From assembly GCA_020353115.1 (NCBI GenBank), contig CP070687.1, positions 1 through 28,532 of the forward strand: a stretch of 28,532 bases of DNA. The letters are read 5' to 3'. The notes below the pieces were generated by a model that saw only the letters and a program-made list of their open reading frames with translations, was not told where the DNA came from and ran no database searches. Numbering within the stretch: position 1 is the stretch's first letter; each line of letters starts with the position of its first letter. Below, in pieces: positions 1 through 7,890 of the stretch. A program made the translations under genes and the position numbers. The DNA is from Bacteroidales bacterium (lineage in GTDB: Bacteria > Bacteroidota > Bacteroidia > Bacteroidales > VadinHA17).

Positions 1-649
1 CTTTACCGGATACGATCGTAAATATTTTCTTATCGTCTTTTCCCGGTTTTACAATAATATGATGATCATGATCTCCGCTCCCGCTCACCCAAACATGGTC
101 GGATCCTGTACTCCCTGAATCGATCGTGATTCTGATTTGTTTGGTACATTCTTCATCTCCCGTATCAAGGGTATCGATAACAACAGCTACCCCTTTGGAT
201 ATCAAAACACTACCACCCTTTGAATAGGAATATGCCACGGCTTTCTCTCCCGTTCCCGACCTGATCTTTCTCTTAACGGTTACATATTTTCCATCCTCCT
301 CTTCAATTTCAATATCCATAAATTCATCATCGTCGACCGTCAATACAATGGTTTTAATGGAATCCGAGTCCACCTTCTTCATCCCGGAATCGAGGTAAAA
401 GTGGCCATGTTCATCAATTCTATAAAGATCAAGATCTTCAATTTCAGCAAATTCACTGATTAGATTCTTCAATTCATCGCTTTCGGATCCCGACTTTATA
501 TAAAATGTGGTATCCAGGGTCACAACTTCATCTTTCTTTACTTTCAGGTGAACTTTTGTTTTATCTTTTTCCTGTGTGAAAGCAAGTACACTACTGAAGA
601 AGAAAATTGCCGCCAGGATTAATTCTGTTTTAAGTTTTACTGTCTTCAT
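1..649 (-). CDS. Secreted acidic protein of unknown function (3' end outside window)
   Basis: Open reading frame on the minus strand starting at ATG 649-647 and running off the left edge, so the C-terminus is missing; about 216 codons are visible. The N-terminus (MKTVKLKTELILAAIFFFSS followed by VLAFTQEK) is a typical Sec signal peptide with likely cleavage near residue 25, so the product should be periplasmic or surface exposed. The mature part is rich in Asp, Glu, Ser and Lys, with no membrane segment, and contains a His/Asp-rich patch (SGSGDHDHHIIVKPGKDD) close to the visible end. I do not recognise a family. It is divergent from the RprXY-like kinase and regulator with only about 138 bp between the two start codons, and a TACCTTTG -7 element lies at 691-698. 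The arrangement suggests, but does not show, that it is controlled by, or senses for, that two-component pair. Confidence 0.8.
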   Translation of the reverse strand, partial: MKTVKLKTELILAAIFFFSSVLAFTQEKDKTKVHLKVKKDEVVTLDTTFYIKSGSESDELKNLISEFAEIEDLDLYRIDEHGHFYLDSGMKKVDSDSIKTIVLTVDDDEFMDIEIEEEDGKYVTVKRKIRSGTGEKAVAYSYSKGGSVLISKGVAVVIDTLDTGDEECTKQIRITIDSGSTGSDHVWVSGSGDHDHHIIVKPGKDDKKIFTIVSGK

Positions 650-690
650 AAGGAGTTTTTTAGTTTGTATTTATCAGGAATTATATAAGA

Positions 691-698
691 CAAAGGTA
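691..698 (-). promoter_or_regulatory. Bacteroidota -7 promoter element for the secreted protein
   Basis: Read on the minus strand this is TACCTTTG, an exact match to the Bacteroidota -7 consensus TAnnTTTG. It lies 41 bp before the start codon at 649, giving a leader of roughly 35 nt. No clear TTG (-33) element is present at the usual distance, so only the -7 half is supported. Confidence 0.45.
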
Positions 699-772
699 AA
701 TCCAGGTTGTGTTAACGAAGCTTAAGGAGTGTTAAATATTGTTAAAAATACAGATGGTTTATAAGGTAGATG

Positions 773-780
773 TATCTTTG
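773..780 (+). promoter_or_regulatory. -7 promoter element immediately before the sensor kinase start
   Basis: TATCTTTG matches TAnnTTTG exactly. It ends only 7 bp before the ATG at 788, so a transcript initiated from it would have a leader of a few bases or none. No good -33 TTG is seen at 19-21 bp upstream, so the promoter may need an activator or the match may be chance. Confidence 0.4.
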
Positions 781-787
781 TATTGTT

Positions 788-2368
788 ATGAGCAGGAAAC
801 TGATATGGATTTTGGCTGTGATAATGACAGCAGGATTAATGGGGCTGATTGCTGTCCAGGGATATTGGATACGTAATGCCGTAGCGGTAAAAGAACAGCA
901 ATTCCGTCAATCCGTGAATAGAGCACTCTCTTCTGTTATACAGGAACTGGAAGAAAAGGAGGCACTTCAACGGATTGTTCATGAAATCATACCTGATTCT
1001 GTTCCGGGAAGAGTGATCATCACCTCAGAAAATGTTCCTGGCGACAGTTCCGTTGCAGCCATTCATATCGCCGGTGAGACAATCGTTCTGGACAAAGACG
1101 GCAATGGCTTTTATCTTCCCGGGTCGGAAGATGTATGGAGTGATTCATTGGATTATGTTTCAATCGATCCCGAGATAGAGTTCCACACCAGCGTATTTTC
1201 AGAGACACACATAATCAACAGAGAAGATCTTTATGCTACTCTTTCCAGAAAGGTTACCAACAAAACCGTTTTTGTTGAGAATGTTCTTAAAAAAATGATA
1301 AATGTAAATCCCAGTATTGAAGAAAGGATTGACATTCGATTACTGAACGATTTGCTTAACAATGAGTTGAATGAAAGAGACATCCGGCTGAATTATGAAT
1401 TTGCCGTAAGGAAAAGTCCCCAAAATGAATTTGTTTTTCACTCCGATGGATTTAAGACATACACGAAATCGGCAGTATACCAACAAACTCTTTTCCCGAA
1501 CGATCTGGTCAACAATCCGAATTTCCTGACTCTCTATTTCCCCAACGAAAAAAATTATTTGTTTAAATCCCTGGGATTTATGGGGATTTCTTCTGCCGTA
1601 TTAACCCTTTTTCTGGTTGTTACTTTTGCTGTTACACTATATATCATATTCCGACAAAAAAGGTTGTCAGAAATTAAAACCGATTTTGTAAACAATATGA
1701 CCCATGAACTCAAAACTCCGATTTCTACCATCTCACTGGCATCACAGATGTTAAAGGATGATAGTATTGAAGTGAAGGATAAGAATATCGATCAGATCAC
1801 CAGGGTAATTGACGATGAGAGTAAACGCCTTGGATACCAGGTGGAAAAAGTACTTCAAATGGCTATTTTTGACAGGGGGAAAATCAAACTCAAAATCAAG
1901 GAGATCGATATACACCCTCTGATCCGGAATGTGGTTTCAAATTTCAGTATGCAGCTGGAAAACAGGAATGGCCGGATTGAACTTCAACTGGAGGCTGATC
2001 CGTCAACACTAAGGGTAGATGAAATCCATTTCACCAATATCTTGTCCAATCTGCTGGATAATGCGATCAAGTATTGTGACACTATACCGGAAATAGTAAT
2101 CCGGACAACCAGGTCTGTAAAAAAGTTTATCATTTCTGTGGATGATAATGGAATAGGAATAAAAAAGGATGATCTGAAAAGGATATTTGAACGTTTTTAT
2201 CGTGTACCATCCGGAAATATACATAATGTAAAGGGATTTGGCCTGGGTCTCAGTTACGTGAAGAAGATCATTGATGAGCATAGTGGCACCATTATTGTGG
2301 ATAGTCAGCCGGGTAAAGGTACCCGTTTCGATATCTGTATTCCCCATAATGGATCGAAAGATGAATAA
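788..2368 (+). CDS. rprX: RprX-like membrane sensor histidine kinase
   Basis: Two-component sensor kinase of 526 residues that should autophosphorylate on a histidine and pass the phosphate to the overlapping response regulator. It has an N-terminal membrane segment (about residues 4-26, LIWILAVIMTAGLMGLIAVQ), a periplasmic sensor region of about 230 residues, a second membrane segment (about 260-285), then the kinase core. The H-box is NNMTHELKTPIST with the phospho-acceptor His near residue 306. The N-box is LSNLLDNAIKY, and the nucleotide-binding glycines are in DDNGIGI and GFGLGLSYVKKI. There is no HAMP domain, as in Bacteroides RprX. A longer frame opens at 770, but ATG 788 (MSRKLIWIL) fits the family N-terminus and lies after the -7 element. 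The start codon of the regulator overlaps its stop by 8 bases, so the two are translationally coupled. The symbol is by resemblance; the signal sensed is unknown. Confidence 0.88.
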   Translation: MSRKLIWILAVIMTAGLMGLIAVQGYWIRNAVAVKEQQFRQSVNRALSSVIQELEEKEALQRIVHEIIPDSVPGRVIITSENVPGDSSVAAIHIAGETIVLDKDGNGFYLPGSEDVWSDSLDYVSIDPEIEFHTSVFSETHIINREDLYATLSRKVTNKTVFVENVLKKMINVNPSIEERIDIRLLNDLLNNELNERDIRLNYEFAVRKSPQNEFVFHSDGFKTYTKSAVYQQTLFPNDLVNNPNFLTLYFPNEKNYLFKSLGFMGISSAVLTLFLVVTFAVTLYIIFRQKRLSEIKTDFVNNMTHELKTPISTISLASQMLKDDSIEVKDKNIDQITRVIDDESKRLGYQVEKVLQMAIFDRGKIKLKIKEIDIHPLIRNVVSNFSMQLENRNGRIELQLEADPSTLRVDEIHFTNILSNLLDNAIKYCDTIPEIVIRTTRSVKKFIISVDDNGIGIKKDDLKRIFERFYRVPSGNIHNVKGFGLGLSYVKKIIDEHSGTIIVDSQPGKGTRFDICIPHNGSKDE

Positions 2369-3047
2369 GATAAGAATCCTACTGGCAGAAGATGATGAAA
2401 ATCTGGGATCCCTCCTGAAGGAATATTTAAGCGTTAAGGGATATGAGACAGGTTTATATTCAGACGGTAACAGGGCTTATAAGGGTTTTATTCAGGAACA
2501 TTATGATCTCTGTCTCCTGGATGTCATGATGCCGGTCAAGGACGGTTTCACACTGGCAAAGGAGATCCGCCTGATCAATAGTGATATACCAATAATTTTC
2601 CTGACTGCCAAGTCGCTCAAGGAAGATGTCCTGGAAGGATTTACCATCGGTGCCGATGACTATATTACCAAACCGTTCAGTATGGAGGAACTTTTGTTCA
2701 GGATCGAAGCAATCCTCAGAAGAACAAATCCGGAGATGGGAGAATCCCATAAAGACCTGTATCCCATTGGTGAGTATATATTCGACAGCCAGAAACAGCA
2801 ATTGTCAAGAGGGGATCATGTTCAGAAACTGACCACCAAAGAATCCGAACTGCTGAAACTCTTATGCAATAATAAAAACAAGGTCCTGGAACGAAATTTT
2901 GCCCTAAGGACCATCTGGATCGACGACAACTACTTCAATGCCAGAAGCATGGATGTATATATCACCAAGTTGAGAAAATATCTTAAGGAAGATCCATCCA
3001 TCGGTATCATTAATATCCACGGGAAAGGCTATAAACTCATCGGCTGA
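2361..3047 (+). CDS. rprY: RprY-like OmpR-family response regulator
   Basis: DNA-binding response regulator of 228 residues, the expected partner of the kinase it overlaps. The receiver domain (about 1-120) has the acidic pair D11/D12, the phospho-acceptor D54 in CLLDVMMP, T82 in FLTAK and K104 in ITKPFS. A winged-helix DNA-binding domain (about 133-228) follows, with LTTKESELLKLLC and the recognition-helix region RSMDVYITKLRKYL, ending IHGKGYKLIG. The ATG at 2361 gives a standard N-terminus (MNKIRILLAEDD); upstream in-frame starts at 2349 and 2271 would add residues with no receiver homology. In Bacteroides the RprXY pair was described from an effect on tetracycline resistance; the targets here cannot be read from sequence. 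The divergent secreted protein is the nearest candidate target. Confidence 0.9.
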   Translation: MNKIRILLAEDDENLGSLLKEYLSVKGYETGLYSDGNRAYKGFIQEHYDLCLLDVMMPVKDGFTLAKEIRLINSDIPIIFLTAKSLKEDVLEGFTIGADDYITKPFSMEELLFRIEAILRRTNPEMGESHKDLYPIGEYIFDSQKQQLSRGDHVQKLTTKESELLKLLCNNKNKVLERNFALRTIWIDDNYFNARSMDVYITKLRKYLKEDPSIGIINIHGKGYKLIG

Positions 3048-3381
3048 ACTCCTGATTCGTTAATCGTCTTTCAATTTCCGGGAACGATACACGGATCGTA
3101 AATCGTTGTTCGTTAATCGTGAATCAACTGACGATACCGTGCTACGACTCAGAGTAAACCGTACGGTATAAAAAAGTGAAGATTGACTAAACAATGTTGC
3201 GAAACGGATCCGCGCCAGGTCACAGCGACTGGAGGGTTTTGTAATCCATACCCTCATACGGCAATACGCAACAAAGCCGGTATTGAACTTCGTTTATCGG
3301 TTAAAGTAAACAATTATTGACGATTTACGAATAACGCGTCAGGATCCGGGGATCATTACCGGATAACGACCAACGAAAAAG
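3048..3381. repeat. Gene-free stretch with CGTWAATCGT repeats and imperfect inverted ends
   Basis: Gap of 334 bp between two convergent genes. It holds four copies of CGTWAATCGT: direct at 3058-3067, 3097-3106 and 3111-3120, and inverted at 3320-3329. The 12-mer TTCGTTAATCGT is repeated exactly at 3056 and 3109. The outermost copies form inverted ends of 14 bp with one mismatch (ATTCGTTAATCGTC at 3055-3068 against the complement of 3319-3332), about 278 bp apart. A 10-bp perfect palindrome ACCGTACGGT lies at 3158-3167. There is no flanking target duplication that I can see, no convincing reading frame, and no obvious terminator for either neighbour. It could be a small non-autonomous element, a protein-binding array, or a scattered intergenic repeat. 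Confidence 0.5.
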
Positions 3382-6300
3382 CTAATCCCTTATATGCCAG
3401 TACTCGGGTTTATTATAGCCTTTCATTCTGGAGTATTCTTTCGCCTGGTGCATAAAGGCCTGAAGGCGTAATTCTATTGCTGCATCATCCTGTCCGTCAT
3501 ACGCGATACTCTCATAGGGCAGGTTCCCGTGGTCCTGTTTAAACTTATGGGAAACGGATGCCACTACTGTCCCCGGCATACATGTAAACGGGAGGATGTT
3601 CACAATCCCTGATATATTTGTATCGGTTAATCTGACGGAGCTTCCAAGGTTCAGGGCGGGATCGCCATCATAGTGCCTGTGGATATAGGGATCACAATTA
3701 TCCAGCATTTCCCGAACGGTAATATCCCGTTCTTCTTCAAACAGGCCATGAACTGCCTTATGAAGGTTTCTGGCTGAGATATTTTGTGAATAATCCTGTA
3801 TTTTCGATTTTAACAGGCCTTTAAAATCTCCTTTCCAAATGCTATCCCTTGTATACCGGTATGTTGAATAACTGAGCCATTCCGAGAAGGGTGCGATAAA
3901 GGTCTCTGCCCCGAATCTCTCCAGTCTGTCGACCAGGTATGCGCTGCAGAACGGATTATCCCGCATAAAGATCTCACCTACCACTGCAACTACCGGTTTC
4001 CTTTCGCCATTGGTAGTCTGGATGAATTTAAATTTCCGGGCGTATTCACGAAGTACCCGGGTAAGATCTTTCGCTCCCCTTTCCACCGATGAAACCACAG
4101 CAGCCAGGGCTTCCCTGTATACCCGTTCTGTTTCTCCCGGAACCACTTCATACGGTTTCCTTTCCTGTTTCAGCTTTCGGAGCAGATCAACGGCAACAAA
4201 ACCCTTCCATGCTGTAAAACGGAATTTGGTCCCATGCCCCCCGGACAGGTCTTCATACGACGTATCGTTGCTCGGAGAAATGATCTTCACATCCTTATAT
4301 CCAAGGCGGTCAAAAATAATCTTTTGCAATTTGTTGTATTGTCCGAACCTGCAGGGTCCATTATGATCCGGCATGAAGAAGCTGATTTTGGATGGATCCA
4401 CTCCCGGTTCCATCAATTTCTTCAAGAAGCTCCCAGTGGTACAGATCATTGGAAAGCATTCCCGTGCGGAGGTATATTTCCTGCCCAGCTCGAGGGCTTC
4501 CTTATCCTGCATGGGTAATACATCCGATTGCAGACCGCAGCTCCGGACTGCAGCAGCGACGGTATAGGCAGCGTCACACATATAGGGAAAATAGAGCATC
4601 CTGCTGGCTGAAGGGGATGAATCCATTACTCCCGGTCTGTAGATTTCCTTTTGTTTCCCTTTTATCTTTTTTGATCCCCTCAGGCTATCCAGGAAAGCTT
4701 CGTAACGGGTTATCATTCCTGCATCAGCACTGTGTTCATCGATCTCTATTTCAAGATATGGCTTCCCTGCCATCTCCTCATGTACAAAATGGGAAAGGAA
4801 GGAATCGGGACCACAACGAAAATTCCCCATATAGACGGCATGCAATTTTTTATCCCTGGCAACGATTCTTGCCGCTGCAAGGATTTTCTGCCCGTTTGGC
4901 CAGTACATCTGGGGATAATCATTGGTAATCTTTTCACTTCCCAATGGCAGAAAATCAATCGGGATAGGCAATACATCCTGGTTAATCAGTTTTTCAACCA
5001 TGCTCAGGTTAAGGGCAGGATCCCCTGTATTATAAGACCTGCCGAGCAGGACCAATGCTTCCTTATCTTCAGGAAGGTTGTCGAGCACCTCCTGCCCGCG
5101 TAATAACAGCTCTTGTTCAAAAGCAACCTGTACCTTATCTGCCTCCCGTATGGCTTGGACGGTTTTTTTCCTCGATATTCCGAATTTTTCCCGCATATAA
5201 TCCGAGAGTTCCTTATCCAGCACTTTCCCAAAGTACCTGAAATTCAATGTAGGTACCAGCATCTTTCCGATCAGCTTTTCGTCGTTCAGAGCCGCTTTCA
5301 TCATGAAAGGGAAAGTCTGAACCCATGGGCAATTGCAGTTGTTTGTCGGATTATCTGGTGCAGCTTTCGAATTGATAATGAACGGGGTAAATACATGGTC
5401 GACATCTTTGTTCTCAAGAAGGTTCATAATATGACCATGCATCAATTCCACCGGGAAACAGGTTTCTGCAACGATGACTTCCAGAGATTTTTTGATCAGC
5501 TGATTATCCGATTCCGGTGAAATTACGACATGAAATCCCAGTTCACTGAAGAATGTACGCCAGAATGGAAATTGCTGGAAGAAAAGAACCAGTGCCCTGG
5601 GAATACCGATGGTAATCCGTCCGTTTTTAGGTTCTTCGGTATAATCCCCCATGAGCATTGCCATCCTCTCATCGAAAAGGTTGGGTATTCCCTTTCCCTT
5701 TCCTTTCCGTTCATCCAGTTCGTATTTCTCGCATCTGCCGCCATAGTATAGCGGTTTTTTCTCACCTTCTATTCTTACCCTTCTTATTTCGCACTGGTTT
5801 GAACAAGCTTTGCAGGTGAATTTGTCTACTTTATAAGGGATCTTGCTGATATCGAATCCTTTAAACCGTGTCTTCCTGCCGTCTTTTACGGTATCCCTGG
5901 CCAACATGGCAGCCCCGATTGCCCCGGTAACATCGAAATGGGGTGGGACAATAATCTTTTTACCGGTAACTTTCTCAAAGGCAGCAACAACGGCTTTGTT
6001 ATTGGTAACACCTCCCTGAAAAAAGATATGGTTGCCGATTCGCTTTTTCCGGACCACTTTCTGGATATAGTTTTCGACAATAGAATATGCGAGTCCTCCG
6101 ACAAGATTTTCCTTCTCCACCCCTTTCTGCTGTTGGGAATTCAGGTCCGATTCCATGAATACCGTACACCTGTTACCCAATCCTGCCGGTTTTGGAGCTG
6201 CAAGACCGAGTGCTCCGAATTCCTCTATAATATTAATATCCAGTTTTTCCGCTTGTTCTTCAAGAAAGGATCCGGTTCCGGCAGCACAGACTTTATTCAT

Positions 6301-7629
6301 TTCAAAATCAACCACCACACCATTATCAATACTGATAAACTTTGAATCCTGCCCCCCGATCTCGAAAATGGTATCTACCCTTGAATCATAGTCAATGGCG
6401 GCTGTTGCCTGGGCAGTGATCTCATTCTGGATGGTATCGGCTCCGACAAAGTCGCCTGTCAGATACCTTCCCGAACCGGTTGTTCCGGCTCCTCTGACAA
6501 TTACCCTGTCACCCACCTCGTCGCATATCTCCGACATGCCTTTACGTATTGCTTCAAGGGGTTTACTGGCTGTTGGCAGGTATCGTCTTGCAATTACCCG
6601 GTTTTGATCATCGATCAGGACCACATTGGTACTCAATGATCCGACATCCAATCCGAGATATACTTCCACTTTATCCTGGTTATCCGGAATCGGGAATACC
6701 TCTTTATTATAATCGGCATCTGACTCGACAAGAGGTTCATGAACATCTCCCCTGGACTGGGCACTCGTAAGGTATTTTTCCAGAGATTCAAGTCCCCTGA
6801 AGGCACATCCCTCCTCATTTTCCCTGTCAAGTATATGATAAACGGCACCGATCGCTCCCATCGATGCATGGTACTCGGGTATAATCAAATCCTTTTCACC
6901 TGCCTTTAACAGTTCCCTGAATGCCCTTACTACTCCGGCATTCGCAGCAACACCACCCTGGAAGAGTACCGGAAATTCAAATTGTTTTCCTTTCCCCAGC
7001 GCGCTGATAAAATTCCTTGCAACGGCAAAACAGAGTCCGGCAACAATATCATGTACCGGTGTGGCAATCTGCTGCAGGTGGATCATATCGCTTTTTGCAA
7101 ATACGCTGCACCGTCCTGCTATCCTGGGAGGATCCTCTGACCTGAGCGCCAATTCCCCGAATTCCCCGTCAATGGAAACACCGATGCGCTTTGCCTGCTG
7201 GTCAAGAAATGACCCGGTACCGGCAGCACATATGTTGTTTAAGGTAAAATCAGATAACCGGCTGTATCTTTCTTCCTCATTCTCCTGCATTAATATCAGC
7301 TTGGAATCCTCACCTCCCATCTCTATCACCGTCTTAACATGGGGGTATAACTTTGCGACCGACGCGGATTGGGCTATGATCTCGTTTACGAAATACCCGC
7401 CTACAAGGTCTACCGCAAGCTTACCACCCGTACCGGTAAAAGCCAATTTCTGAATTTCATATTCCGAATAATCGGAATAGATCTTCTCCAGCAAATCTTT
7501 CAGCAGATGGAACGGCTTACCATGACAGAAATGATAATGGTTAGCAACGATCCTCCTTTCACCATCCATAATAATGGTATTGATTGAAATAGAACCAATA
7601 TCAAAACCAAGATGAATAACCTTCTTCAT
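3382..7629 (-). CDS. Fused double-activase / 2-hydroxyacyl-CoA dehydratase-like protein
   Basis: Very large cytoplasmic protein of 1415 residues. Two BadF/BcrA/HgdC-type ASKHA ATPase domains stand in tandem (about 4-270 and 323-580), opening with GFDIGSISINT and GLDVGSLSTN. Each keeps the two cysteines that in HgdC hold a [4Fe-4S] cluster between subunits: C134 (CAAGTGSF) with C174 (GRCSVF), and C448 (CAAGTGSF) with C488 (NRCTVF). A Cys-rich link follows (C606, C609, C613, C633), then a DUF2229-like domain (about 675-890: GIPRAL, AETCFPVELMHG, NCNCPW). The C-terminal part resembles HgdB-type dehydratase subunits, with GNFRCGPDSF, ECFPMICTTGSF, GPCRFGQYN and C1228. In the family, ATP hydrolysis in the activase drives low-potential electron transfer to a [4Fe-4S] or double-cubane cluster enzyme. 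The substrate is unknown; no separate dehydratase, CoA transferase or electron carrier gene is adjacent. Such fusions occur in many anaerobes. Confidence 0.85.
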   Translation of the reverse strand: MKKVIHLGFDIGSISINTIIMDGERRIVANHYHFCHGKPFHLLKDLLEKIYSDYSEYEIQKLAFTGTGGKLAVDLVGGYFVNEIIAQSASVAKLYPHVKTVIEMGGEDSKLILMQENEEERYSRLSDFTLNNICAAGTGSFLDQQAKRIGVSIDGEFGELALRSEDPPRIAGRCSVFAKSDMIHLQQIATPVHDIVAGLCFAVARNFISALGKGKQFEFPVLFQGGVAANAGVVRAFRELLKAGEKDLIIPEYHASMGAIGAVYHILDRENEEGCAFRGLESLEKYLTSAQSRGDVHEPLVESDADYNKEVFPIPDNQDKVEVYLGLDVGSLSTNVVLIDDQNRVIARRYLPTASKPLEAIRKGMSEICDEVGDRVIVRGAGTTGSGRYLTGDFVGADTIQNEITAQATAAIDYDSRVDTIFEIGGQDSKFISIDNGVVVDFEMNKVCAAGTGSFLEEQAEKLDINIIEEFGALGLAAPKPAGLGNRCTVFMESDLNSQQQKGVEKENLVGGLAYSIVENYIQKVVRKKRIGNHIFFQGGVTNNKAVVAAFEKVTGKKIIVPPHFDVTGAIGAAMLARDTVKDGRKTRFKGFDISKIPYKVDKFTCKACSNQCEIRRVRIEGEKKPLYYGGRCEKYELDERKGKGKGIPNLFDERMAMLMGDYTEEPKNGRITIGIPRALVLFFQQFPFWRTFFSELGFHVVISPESDNQLIKKSLEVIVAETCFPVELMHGHIMNLLENKDVDHVFTPFIINSKAAPDNPTNNCNCPWVQTFPFMMKAALNDEKLIGKMLVPTLNFRYFGKVLDKELSDYMREKFGISRKKTVQAIREADKVQVAFEQELLLRGQEVLDNLPEDKEALVLLGRSYNTGDPALNLSMVEKLINQDVLPIPIDFLPLGSEKITNDYPQMYWPNGQKILAAARIVARDKKLHAVYMGNFRCGPDSFLSHFVHEEMAGKPYLEIEIDEHSADAGMITRYEAFLDSLRGSKKIKGKQKEIYRPGVMDSSPSASRMLYFPYMCDAAYTVAAAVRSCGLQSDVLPMQDKEALELGRKYTSARECFPMICTTGSFLKKLMEPGVDPSKISFFMPDHNGPCRFGQYNKLQKIIFDRLGYKDVKIISPSNDTSYEDLSGGHGTKFRFTAWKGFVAVDLLRKLKQERKPYEVVPGETERVYREALAAVVSSVERGAKDLTRVLREYARKFKFIQTTNGERKPVVAVVGEIFMRDNPFCSAYLVDRLERFGAETFIAPFSEWLSYSTYRYTRDSIWKGDFKGLLKSKIQDYSQNISARNLHKAVHGLFEEERDITVREMLDNCDPYIHRHYDGDPALNLGSSVRLTDTNISGIVNILPFTCMPGTVVASVSHKFKQDHGNLPYESIAYDGQDDAAIELRLQAFMHQAKEYSRMKGYNKPEYWHIRD

Positions 7630-7648
7630 ATTACAGACGTTATTGCCT

Positions 7649-7656
7649 CAAAGATA
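7649..7656 (-). promoter_or_regulatory. -7 promoter element of the double-activase gene
   Basis: On the minus strand this reads TATCTTTG, an exact TAnnTTTG match, 19 bp before the start codon at 7629, leaving a leader of about 14 nt. At a 20-bp spacing upstream there is TTA rather than the expected TTG. Confidence 0.5.
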
Positions 7657-7890
7657 TTAAAAATAGAAAAAAAATCTAATCGCTGAATAATTGAGGTAAT
7701 TTGGACTCTATTTAGAATCGATCAGGCATTCGGCAGAAGCTGATACCAACTTAATTTATTTACTAATCCATAATCGGTATTCCATTTTGTCTGTCCGTGT
7801 TCCATGGATGGATATTTTCCCGGACTGGGTTACATCTCAGGTTTACATCAGGAATGGCACCAGGATAATACGGGAAATCCATTGAAGGGA

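Noticed and set aside
770..787. Upstream ATG at 770 as start of the sensor kinase
   Set aside because: It would add MYLCIV before the family-like start and lies inside or before the -7 element, so it would not be in a transcript starting there.
3060..3257. 65-codon minus-strand frame in the repeat-bearing gap
   Set aside because: Composition is rich in Ser, Arg and Leu with no domain pattern, and the frame is built from the CGTWAATCGT repeats; it is better explained as non-coding repeat sequence.
4010..7587. Many plus-strand frames of 60-178 codons opposite the double-activase gene
   Set aside because: They are shadows of a clearly coding 1415-codon gene on the other strand and show no domain signatures.
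7630..7890. Possible RNA gene or small gene between the activase and lepA genes
   Set aside because: No stable stem-loop, tRNA-like fold or plausible start and frame was seen; the plus-strand frame at 7804 runs into lepA antisense.
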